Part shown: one piece after another, positions 32,867 to 38,576 of the stretch
Numbering within the stretch: the first letter of the stretch is position 1
Layout: every line of letters begins with the position of its first letter
DNA from: an uncultured Burkholderiales bacterium
GTDB taxonomy: Bacteria > Pseudomonadota > Gammaproteobacteria > Burkholderiales > Burkholderiaceae_C
Assembly: GCA_903935585.1 (NCBI GenBank)
Contig: CAIZSE010000040.1
Location: forward strand, 1 to 38,576
Direction of reading: 5' to 3'
Length of the DNA stretch: 38,576 nt
Notes under the pieces: model-generated
Databases searched by the model: none
Told to the model about the DNA's origin: nothing
What the model saw: only the letters and a program-made list of their open reading frames with translations
Program-made: the position numbers and the translations under genes

Positions 32867-33793
32867 ATGGACAAGCTCAAAGCCTTTGAAACCTTTGTGT
32901 CGGTTGCCACCAAGGGCAGCTTGACTGCTGCAGCCCGCGCCGAGGGCGTGGCCCCGGCCATCATCGGTCGGCGACTCGATGCCCTCGAAGAAAATTTGGG
33001 CGTGAAACTGATGGTGCGCACCACGCGCCGCATCACCTTGACCCACGAAGGCAGCGCTTTTCTGGAAGATTGTCAGCGCTTGCTATCTGACGTGGCCAAC
33101 GCCGAAGCCAGTGTGTCGGCGGGTGGCGTCAAGGCCAGTGGGCATTTGCGCATCACGGCGCCCGCCGGTTTCGGTCGTCGCCATGTGGCACCTTTGGTGC
33201 CGCGCTTCAGAGAGTTGCACCCCGATGTGTCGATATCCCTGAACCTGAGCGACCGCGTGGTGGATCTGGCTGCCGAAGGCTTTGACTGCGCGGTGCGTGT
33301 CGGCGACCTGCCCGACTCGTCACTGGTGAGTGTGCGCATGGCCGACAACCGGCGCCTGTGCGTTGCCACCCCGGCTTATTTGGCCCGGAGAGGCACACCC
33401 CTGCAACCGTCCGACTTGCTGCAACACGACTGCCTGACTTTGTCGAGCGACGCCTCGCAAACCCGAGGCTGGGCCTTTAGAAGCCCCACCGACAGCGGCC
33501 ACGAGGTGGTGCACCTGCGACCCGGCGGCCCCCTCGATTGTTCAGATGGGCAGGTGCTGCACAGTTGGTGCCTGGCCGGTTACGGCATCGCTTGGCGAAG
33601 CACCTGGGAGGTGGAAAGCGAAATCCAGTCGGGCCAGTTGGTGGCGGTGCTGGAAGACTTTGCCGCACCACCCAACGGGATTTATGTGGTGTTTCCGCAG
33701 CGCAAGCACTTGCCGCTGAGGGTCAGGCTCTGGATTGACTACCTGAAACACCACTACGCACAACCCGGCTACTGGCACAAACCGGGGCATTGA
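32867..33793 (+). CDS. LysR family transcriptional regulator
   Basis: 308-residue LysR regulator. The N-terminal winged helix (about residues 1-60: MDKLKAFETFVSVATKGSLTAAARAEGVAPAIIGRRLDALEE) is followed by a linker helix and the periplasmic-binding-like effector domain (residues about 88-295, from ASGHLRITAPAGFGRRHVAPLVPRF). The effector cannot be read. Because it follows mvaB closely on the same strand, rather than diverging from a target, its target is uncertain; the inverted repeat at the mvaB promoter is one option. AAGG lies only two bases before the ATG, a poor ribosome site, and CACAAT precedes the start by seven bases. Confidence 0.88.
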   Translation: MDKLKAFETFVSVATKGSLTAAARAEGVAPAIIGRRLDALEENLGVKLMVRTTRRITLTHEGSAFLEDCQRLLSDVANAEASVSAGGVKASGHLRITAPAGFGRRHVAPLVPRFRELHPDVSISLNLSDRVVDLAAEGFDCAVRVGDLPDSSLVSVRMADNRRLCVATPAYLARRGTPLQPSDLLQHDCLTLSSDASQTRGWAFRSPTDSGHEVVHLRPGGPLDCSDGQVLHSWCLAGYGIAWRSTWEVESEIQSGQLVAVLEDFAAPPNGIYVVFPQRKHLPLRVRLWIDYLKHHYAQPGYWHKPGH

Positions 33794-33848
33794 CCCTGAC
33801 AGATCCGGCGAGTGGAACGCTGCAATCGGGCATTTCAGGCCCAGACCG

Positions 33849-33854
33849 TAAAAT
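33849..33854 (+). promoter_or_regulatory. Candidate -10 element of argS
   Basis: TAAAAT (five of six to TATAAT) ends eight bases before the argS ATG, so transcription would start at or within two bases of the start codon. No clear -35 and no Shine-Dalgarno sequence are present. Confidence 0.4.
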
Positions 33855-33862
33855 CAGACCTT

Positions 33863-35560
33863 ATGCTTTTTGCCAAACAACATTTGCTCACCGCCCTGGC
33901 CGCCGAGCTTGAGAAACTTCACACCGGCGCCGGTGCGCGCGCGGCCTTCGAATCCCCCAAAGTGGCCGCCCATGGCGACCTGGCTTGCACGGCGGCCATG
34001 CAACTGGCCAAAGCCCTCAAGCAAAACCCCCGGCAGCTGGCCGAGACCCTGCGCACCGCCCTGTTGCTGACGCCCGCTTTTGAGCGTTGGGTCGATGCGA
34101 TCGAGATCGCCGGGCCGGGCTTCATCAACATCCGCCTCAAGGACGCGGCCAAACAGGCTGTGGTGCACGAAGTGCTGCAAGCGGCCGATTGTTTTGGACA
34201 CCAGCCAGCTCAAGCCGAAAAGGTTCTGGTGGAGTTCGTCTCGGCGAACCCGACCGGTCCACTTCATGTGGGCCATGGCCGCCAGGCGGCTTTGGGCGAC
34301 GCGATCTGCAACTTGCTGGCCACACAAGGGCAGCAGGTCTATCGCGAGTTTTATTACAACGATGCGGGGGTGCAGATCGGCACCCTGGCCAGCTCGACCC
34401 AGTTGCGCGCCAAGGGCTTCAAGCCCGGCGACGCCGAATGGCCCAGTGGTGAGAACGCCCCGGCCTACAACGGCGACTACATCCAGGACATTGCCAACGA
34501 CTTTTTGGCCAAAAAGACCGTCCGATCCGACGACCGCGAATTCACTGGCAGCGGGGATGTGAATGACCTGGACGGCATGCGCCTGTTTGCGGTGGCCTAT
34601 CTGCGCCACGAACAAGACCTTGATTTGAAGGCCTTTGATGTCCAGTTTGACAATTACTACCTGGAATCAAGCCTCTACACCAGCGGCAAGGTCGATGCGG
34701 TTGTGCAAAAACTGCGCGATGTGGGCAAAACCTACGAGCACGATGGCGCCCTTTGGCTCAAGTCCACCGACTACGGCGACGACAAAGACCGTGTCATGCG
34801 CAAAGGCGACGGCAGCTACACCTACTTTGTGCCCGATGTGGCGTATCACATCACCAAATGGGAGCGCGGCTTTACGCGGGTGGTGAACATTCAGGGTACG
34901 GACCACCACGGCACCATCGCCCGTGTGCGTGCGGGCTTGCAGGCGGCCCATGTCGGCATTCCTGAAGGCTACCCCGACTATGTGCTGCACACCATGGTGC
35001 GCGTGATGCGCGGTGGCGAAGAGGTCAAGATCTCCAAGCGAGCCGGCAGCTACGTGACGCTGCGCGACCTGATCGAGTGGACCAGCAAGGATGCCGTTCG
35101 CTTCTTTTTGCTGTCACGCAAGCCCGACACCGAGTACATCTTCGACATCGACCTGGCACTGGCACAAAACAACGACAACCCGGTGTATTACGTGCAATAC
35201 GCGCATGCCCGTATCTGCTCCGTGCTGGCCGCCTGGAAAGACAAAGACGGTGGTGACCAGAGCACGCTGGCCAAAGTAAATCTGTCACCGCTGCAAAGCC
35301 CTCAGGCCCATGCACTGATGCTGGCCCTGGCCAAATACCCCGAGATGCTGACATCGGCGGCCGCCGACTTTGCCCCGCACGACGTCACCTTCTATTTGCG
35401 CGACCTGGCCTCGCAGTACCACAGCTACTACGATGCCGAGCGCATTCTGGTCGACGACATCCCTGTTAAAAACGCCCGCTTGGCCTTGGTCGCTGCCACC
35501 GCGCAGGTTTTGCGCAACGGCCTGAAGGTGCTGGGCGTGTCTGCACCCCAAAAAATGTGA
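33863..35560 (+). CDS. argS: Arginyl-tRNA synthetase
   Basis: 565-residue class I aminoacyl-tRNA synthetase charging tRNA-Arg. The ArgRS N-terminal tRNA-binding domain (about 1-115) leads to [18 protein letters not shown] with the HIGH-equivalent HVGH, then [12 protein letters not shown] and [11 protein letters not shown]. The KMSKS loop is the degenerate KISKRAG, normal for ArgRS. The C-terminal DALR-type anticodon domain includes [16 protein letters not shown] and SYYDAERIL. The ATG at 33863 begins [16 protein letters not shown]; an in-frame start 51 bases upstream would overlap the promoter region. The SPOR gene follows after 11 bases, an argS-SPOR-dsbA order that I recall from other Burkholderiales. 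Confidence 0.97.
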   Translation: MLFAKQHLLTALAAELEKLHTGAGARAAFESPKVAAHGDLACTAAMQLAKALKQNPRQLAETLRTALLLTPAFERWVDAIEIAGPGFINIRLKDAAKQAVVHEVLQAADCFGHQPAQAEKVLVEFVSANPTGPLHVGHGRQAALGDAICNLLATQGQQVYREFYYNDAGVQIGTLASSTQLRAKGFKPGDAEWPSGENAPAYNGDYIQDIANDFLAKKTVRSDDREFTGSGDVNDLDGMRLFAVAYLRHEQDLDLKAFDVQFDNYYLESSLYTSGKVDAVVQKLRDVGKTYEHDGALWLKSTDYGDDKDRVMRKGDGSYTYFVPDVAYHITKWERGFTRVVNIQGTDHHGTIARVRAGLQAAHVGIPEGYPDYVLHTMVRVMRGGEEVKISKRAGSYVTLRDLIEWTSKDAVRFFLLSRKPDTEYIFDIDLALAQNNDNPVYYVQYAHARICSVLAAWKDKDGGDQSTLAKVNLSPLQSPQAHALMLALAKYPEMLTSAAADFAPHDVTFYLRDLASQYHSYYDAERILVDDIPVKNARLALVAATAQVLRNGLKVLGVSAPQKM

Positions 35561-35571
35561 ATGGAACCGGC

Positions 35572-36222
35572 ATGAGACTCCACCCCCAACGCGGCGGTAC
35601 TTTTTTGGGCCTTGTCATTGGGCTGGTGCTGGGCCTGGGCGTGGCTTTGGGCGTGGCCGTCTATGTCACCAAGGTGCCCACGCCTTTTTCCAACAAGAAC
35701 CAGCCCCGCACCAACGACCAAGACGCGCAGGAGAGCGAGAAAAACAAGGACTGGAATCCGAACGGTGTGTTCCAGCCCAAAGCGCCAGCAGAAACGCCGG
35801 CTGCACCCGCTGTTCCAGCCCCGGAAGCTGCCAGCGACAAAACATTGCCCGGCTCAGCCAGCAAGAGTGCCGCCGAAGCACCCAAAACAGAGCCGCGTCC
35901 TGCTGTCACAGCCGATCCCCTGGGCGATTTGGCCAAATCCAAATCCGGGCTTTCCACCCCCGCCCCCTCCAGCCCTACCGCCGATCCGTTTGATTACGTC
36001 ATCCAGGTGGGTGCCTACCGGACCAGCGGCGATGCCGATGCCCAAAAAGCCAAACTCACCCTGATGGGTCTGGACGCCAAAATCTCTGAGCGTGATCAAG
36101 CCGGGCGCACGGTTTACCGCGTACGCTTAGGGCCCTTCGCCGACAAAGCCGCTGCTGAACGCATCCGCACTCGCTTGGAAAGCAGCAGCATTGAAAACAC
36201 CTTGGTGCGTGTTCAGCGTTGA
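35572..36222 (+). CDS. SPOR domain protein (FtsN-like)
   Basis: 216-residue bitopic membrane protein: short basic cytoplasmic start (MRLHPQRGG), one membrane helix (about 10-33), a long Pro/Ala/Lys-rich periplasmic linker, and a C-terminal SPOR domain (about 140-215, starting DYVIQVGAYRTSGDADAQKAKL and including RVRLGPFADKAAAERIRTRL). SPOR domains bind denuded glycan strands at the septum, so a role in cell division or wall remodelling is likely. The FtsN essential segment cannot be recognised confidently. The ATG at 35572 follows GGAACCGG; a GTG at 35557 overlaps the argS stop and is less likely. Confidence 0.85.
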   Translation: MRLHPQRGGTFLGLVIGLVLGLGVALGVAVYVTKVPTPFSNKNQPRTNDQDAQESEKNKDWNPNGVFQPKAPAETPAAPAVPAPEAASDKTLPGSASKSAAEAPKTEPRPAVTADPLGDLAKSKSGLSTPAPSSPTADPFDYVIQVGAYRTSGDADAQKAKLTLMGLDAKISERDQAGRTVYRVRLGPFADKAAAERIRTRLESSSIENTLVRVQR

Positions 36223-36250
36223 ACCCCACCCACCTATCAGGAGCATGTCC

Positions 36251-36895
36251 ATGAAACGCCGACTCTTTTCTTCCATCTTGGTGACTGCCAGCGCTTGGCT
36301 GAGCGCGCCTGCGGCTTGGTCCCAAGCGGCCTTGTTCAAATCGGGCAAGGACTTCCAGACCCTGGATCGCCCGGTCGCCACCGAAACGAATGGGGGCAAG
36401 GTCGAGGTCATCGAGTTCTTCTGGTACAGCTGCCCACACTGTTACGCTTTTGAATCGAATTTTGCCCAATGGGTCAAAAATGCCCCGAAAGACGTCGTGG
36501 TTCGGCGCATCCCGGTGTCGTTCCGCGATGACTTTGCGCCCCAGCAGCGCCTGTTTTTCACAATTGAAGCCATGAATTTGATGGACAGCTTGCACCCCAA
36601 GGTGTTCAGTGCGATACATGTGGAAAAACTGCTTCTGAACACCGATGCCAGCGTGCTGGCCTGGGCCGAAAAGCAAGGCGTGGACAAAGCCAAATTCAAC
36701 GAAACCTACAAATCATTTGGTGTGGCCACCAAACTCAAGCGAGCGGTTCAGCTGCAAAATGATTTCAAGGTAGAGGGCGTGCCCTCGCTGGGCGTTGCCG
36801 GACGCTACTACATCGATGGAACGCTGGCGGGCAGCATGGACCGCGCCCTGAAAGTGGCTGAATCCTTGATTGCGCAGGTTCGCCAAGGCCGTTGA
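36251..36895 (+). CDS. dsbA: Thiol:disulfide interchange protein DsbA
   Basis: 214-residue periplasmic oxidoreductase of the DsbA family. A signal peptide (MKRRLFSSILVTASAWLSAPAAWSQA) precedes the thioredoxin fold with the active-site CPHC at residues 61-64 (FFWYSCPHCYAFE). The cis-proline loop GVPSLGV closes the active site. It introduces disulfides into exported proteins and needs DsbB, not seen here, for reoxidation. The ATG at 36251 lies seven bases after AGGAG; an in-frame ATG at 36245 is only one base from it and so unlikely. A strong terminator follows. Confidence 0.95.
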   Translation: MKRRLFSSILVTASAWLSAPAAWSQAALFKSGKDFQTLDRPVATETNGGKVEVIEFFWYSCPHCYAFESNFAQWVKNAPKDVVVRRIPVSFRDDFAPQQRLFFTIEAMNLMDSLHPKVFSAIHVEKLLLNTDASVLAWAEKQGVDKAKFNETYKSFGVATKLKRAVQLQNDFKVEGVPSLGVAGRYYIDGTLAGSMDRALKVAESLIAQVRQGR

Positions 36896-36929
36896 GCGCC
36901 TTTCAAGCCTGGCGAGATGCCTCGCTACA

Positions 36930-36960
36930 AGCCCGCCACATCAAAATGGCGGGCTTTTTT
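36930..36960 (+). terminator. Rho-independent terminator after dsbA
   Basis: AGCCCGCCA (36930-36938) pairs perfectly with TGGCGGGCT (36947-36955) across an eight-base loop and runs into a T-tract (36955-36960). It ends the argS-SPOR-dsbA unit about 35 bases after the dsbA stop. Confidence 0.93.
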
Positions 36961-37005
36961 ATGCCCGAATCGCTGCAGTCGTCCGGTTTCGGGTGCGCTT
37001 GAGCC

Positions 37006-37011
37006 TACAAT
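37006..37011 (+). promoter_or_regulatory. Candidate -10 element of the lptA operon
   Basis: TACAAT (five of six to consensus) follows the dsbA terminator and would give a start about 37018, roughly 18 bases before the lptA ATG. The -35 region is not convincing. Confidence 0.35.
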
Positions 37012-37035
37012 CAAAATTCATTACCAGCAAGATTC

Positions 37036-37677
37036 ATGCCCTCAATGAAAATCCTCCGTACCATCGGCCTCCTTGCTTCGGGGCTGTGCTGCCTCAGCCT
37101 ACCGGCTTGGGCCGAAAAAGCCGACCGTGACAAGCCCATGCTGATTGAGGCGGATGCCATGCGGCACGACGAGAGCAAACTGCTCACCCATTTCACGGGC
37201 CAGGTGGTCGCACTCAAAGGAACCATGGTGCTGCGTGGCGCGCGCATGGAAGTGCAGCAAAACAAACAAGGCCAACAAATTGCGCAAATTTGGGCCGCCC
37301 CCAATGAGCGCGTGTTTTTTCGCCAAAAACGGGAAGGTCTGGACGAATTCACCGAAGGTGAAGGCGAAATGGCGATTTATGACAGCCAGGCTGACGTCGT
37401 GACGCTGATACATCGGGCTGAAGTCCGGATTTTGCGGGGCACCGAGGTGGCCGATCAACTCAATGGCCAAAAAATCGTCTTCAACAACACCACCGAAGTG
37501 ATGACCGTGGATGGCCTGCCCAAAGGCGCCCAAGCGACCAACGGCCGCGATCAGCGTGTCCGCGCCGTGCTGACCCCCCGAAAAACAACTGCCGCACCCA
37601 ATGCGGTTCCGGCGCCAGCGCCAGCAGTACCGGCCTTGCGGCTCAGCCCCAATGCCCTTGAGAGCAAAAAGCCATGA
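37036..37677 (+). CDS. lptA: Lipopolysaccharide export protein LptA
   Basis: 213-residue periplasmic OstA/LptA-type protein that forms the lipopolysaccharide bridge between inner and outer membranes. A signal peptide (to PAWA, residues about 1-26) is followed by the OstA beta-jellyroll: [42 protein letters not shown], then [25 protein letters not shown]. An Ala/Pro-rich tail (about 180-200) is untypical of Escherichia coli LptA but common in betaproteobacteria as far as I recall. The start may be the ATG at 37036 or at 37045; neither has a good ribosome site. lptB overlaps its stop (ATGA). kdsC and lptC, usual upstream neighbours, are absent. Confidence 0.9.
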   Translation: MPSMKILRTIGLLASGLCCLSLPAWAEKADRDKPMLIEADAMRHDESKLLTHFTGQVVALKGTMVLRGARMEVQQNKQGQQIAQIWAAPNERVFFRQKREGLDEFTEGEGEMAIYDSQADVVTLIHRAEVRILRGTEVADQLNGQKIVFNNTTEVMTVDGLPKGAQATNGRDQRVRAVLTPRKTTAAPNAVPAPAPAVPALRLSPNALESKKP

Positions 37678-38432
37678 GTGAGCCGCTTGTCACCAGCCGG
37701 CTGGAAGCGCGTCACCTGAAAAAGGCCTATGGCAGCCGCAAGGTGGTTCACGATGTGTCTGTGCAAGTCGCCAAAGGCGAAGTGGTGGGCCTGCTGGGCC
37801 CCAACGGCGCTGGCAAGACCACCTCTTTTTACATGATCGTGGGCCTGGTACGCGGTGATGGCGGACAGATCCTGATCGATGGACAGGATGTGACACGCCT
37901 GCCGATCCACAAACGTTCGCGCATGGGCTTGTCTTATCTGCCCCAGGAGGCCTCGATTTTTCGCAAGTTGTCCGTCGCCGAGAACGTGCGGGCCATTCTG
38001 GAGTTGCAGACCGATGCGCAAGGTGCGCCCCTGAAAAGCGCCGCCCTGGAAAAACGCCTGGACGAATTGCTGAACGATTTGCGGGTGGGCCATTTGCGCG
38101 ACTCACCGGCCATGTCCCTGTCCGGTGGTGAACGCCGTCGGGTGGAGATTGCCCGCGCTCTGGCCACCAACCCGCGTTTCATCTTGCTCGACGAGCCCTT
38201 CGCGGGCATCGACCCGATTGCCGTCATCGAGATCCAGCGCATCATCGCCTTTCTCAAGCAACGCGGCATTGGCGTGCTGATCACCGACCACAACGTGCGC
38301 GAGACGCTGGGCATTTGCGACCACGCCTACATCATCAGCGAAGGCCGTGTGCTGGCCGAAGGCACGCCTGAAGAGATTGTGGCCAACGCCGATGTGCGCC
38401 GGGTTTACCTGGGCGAACACTTCAGGATGTGA
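37674..38432 (+). CDS. lptB: LPS export ABC transporter ATP-binding protein LptB
   Basis: 252-residue ABC ATPase powering lipopolysaccharide extraction with LptFG. Walker [10 protein letters not shown] lies at residues 42-50, then [14 protein letters not shown] (the LptB-typical Q-loop region), signature [15 protein letters not shown], Walker [14 protein letters not shown] and the His switch [19 protein letters not shown]. The C-terminal [12 protein letters not shown] is characteristic of LptB. It overlaps lptA by four bases and its TGA shares an A with the ATG of a 13-codon open frame leading into rpoN. Confidence 0.97.
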   Translation: MSEPLVTSRLEARHLKKAYGSRKVVHDVSVQVAKGEVVGLLGPNGAGKTTSFYMIVGLVRGDGGQILIDGQDVTRLPIHKRSRMGLSYLPQEASIFRKLSVAENVRAILELQTDAQGAPLKSAALEKRLDELLNDLRVGHLRDSPAMSLSGGERRRVEIARALATNPRFILLDEPFAGIDPIAVIEIQRIIAFLKQRGIGVLITDHNVRETLGICDHAYIISEGRVLAEGTPEEIVANADVRRVYLGEHFRM

Positions 38433-38473
38433 TGAACAAATCAAACGCCCTCAACATGAAAGCGCAGGCATGA
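38432..38473 (+). CDS. 13-codon open frame coupling lptB to rpoN
   Basis: The lptB stop and an ATG share a base (TGATG, 38430-38434). The ATG opens a 13-residue frame ([13 protein letters not shown]) that ends at TGA 38471-38473, which overlaps the rpoN ATG (ATGA, 38470-38473). AGGA lies four to five bases before this ATG, whereas rpoN itself has only a weak ribosome site. It may be a translational relay rather than a functional peptide, or simply spacer. Confidence 0.35.
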   Translation: MNKSNALNMKAQA

Positions 38474-38576
38474 AGCCCGGTCTGTCGCTTCGCATGTCCC
38501 AGCACCTGGCGCTCACGCCCCAGTTGCAACAATCGATCCGACTGCTGCAGCTGTCCACGCTGGAGTTGTCGCAAGA
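38470..38576 (+). CDS. rpoN: RNA polymerase sigma-54 factor RpoN (N-terminal fragment)
   Basis: Only the first 35 codons are in the window. They give [20 protein letters not shown] followed by [15 protein letters not shown], the glutamine- and leucine-rich region I of sigma-54 that contacts activators and inhibits open-complex formation. The position directly after lptB is the usual one in proteobacteria. The gene runs off the right edge. Confidence 0.93.
   Translation, partial: MKPGLSLRMSQHLALTPQLQQSIRLLQLSTLELSQ

Noticed and set aside
1..38576. tRNA, rRNA, CRISPR arrays, insertion sequences, prophage genes or toxin-antitoxin pairs
   Set aside because: Searched by eye on both strands; no cloverleaf, spaced direct repeats, transposase or phage-type genes were found.

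Overview
The window reads as the chromosome of a GC-rich betaproteobacterium of the order Burkholderiales, most likely a Comamonadaceae member (Limnohabitans/Rhodoferax-like, freshwater). This rests on the protein flavour (fused isobutyryl-CoA mutase, PhaF/PhaD-like pair, Burkholderiales-type ArgB, SlmA and LptAB-RpoN) and on a short 'ATGATAGCT..TTGC' intergenic remnant that I recall as typical of that family. No rRNA, tRNA, CRISPR array, prophage or insertion sequence was seen. Coding density is high, and only one gap without an intact gene exceeds 300 bases (596-913).

Layout. 23-595 is a decayed fusion of the start of etfB to the end of etfA, followed by a structured non-coding gap and a PBP5-type D-Ala-D-Ala carboxypeptidase. 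A minus-strand run follows: rmlB-rmlD-argB-slmA (5835 down to 2242). Divergent from it are a phasin (PhaF-like) and a PhaD-like TetR regulator (5946-7164). From 16174 down to 8029 runs a long minus-strand peptide/amide uptake and hydrolysis operon: binding protein, two permeases, double ATPase, M81/MlrC-like peptidase, amidase. The pantothenate kinase gene coaX follows on the same strand. A second amidase diverges from the operon and an M20 deacylase gene converges on that amidase, so four hydrolases flank one oligopeptide transporter.

19116-26467 holds a rhodanese, fused isobutyryl-CoA mutase (icmF) with an unusually readable control region, AMP nucleosidase, a lipid kinase and glutathione synthetase. 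26505-29312 is a minus-strand set: class II glutamine amidotransferase, DHA2-type efflux pump, Cys-rich CWC protein and a small membrane protein. 29430-33793 holds malate synthase G, HMG-CoA lyase and a LysR regulator. The right end is housekeeping: argS, a SPOR protein, dsbA, a strong terminator, lptA, lptB and the first codons of rpoN.

Themes. Short acyl-CoA and branched-chain amino acid catabolism recurs: icmF has a LiuR-like operator, mvaB finishes leucine breakdown, glcB assimilates acetyl-CoA, and the etfBA scar is a lost electron-transfer partner. Several genes without a Shine-Dalgarno sequence have a -10-like hexamer placed so that transcription would start at or within two or three bases of the ATG, suggesting frequent leaderless mRNAs. 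No clearly new defence or mobile system is visible. The best leads are the etfBA fusion scar, the two-operator icmF promoter, the leaderless pattern, the amide/peptide catabolic cluster and a 13-codon coupling ORF between lptB and rpoN.
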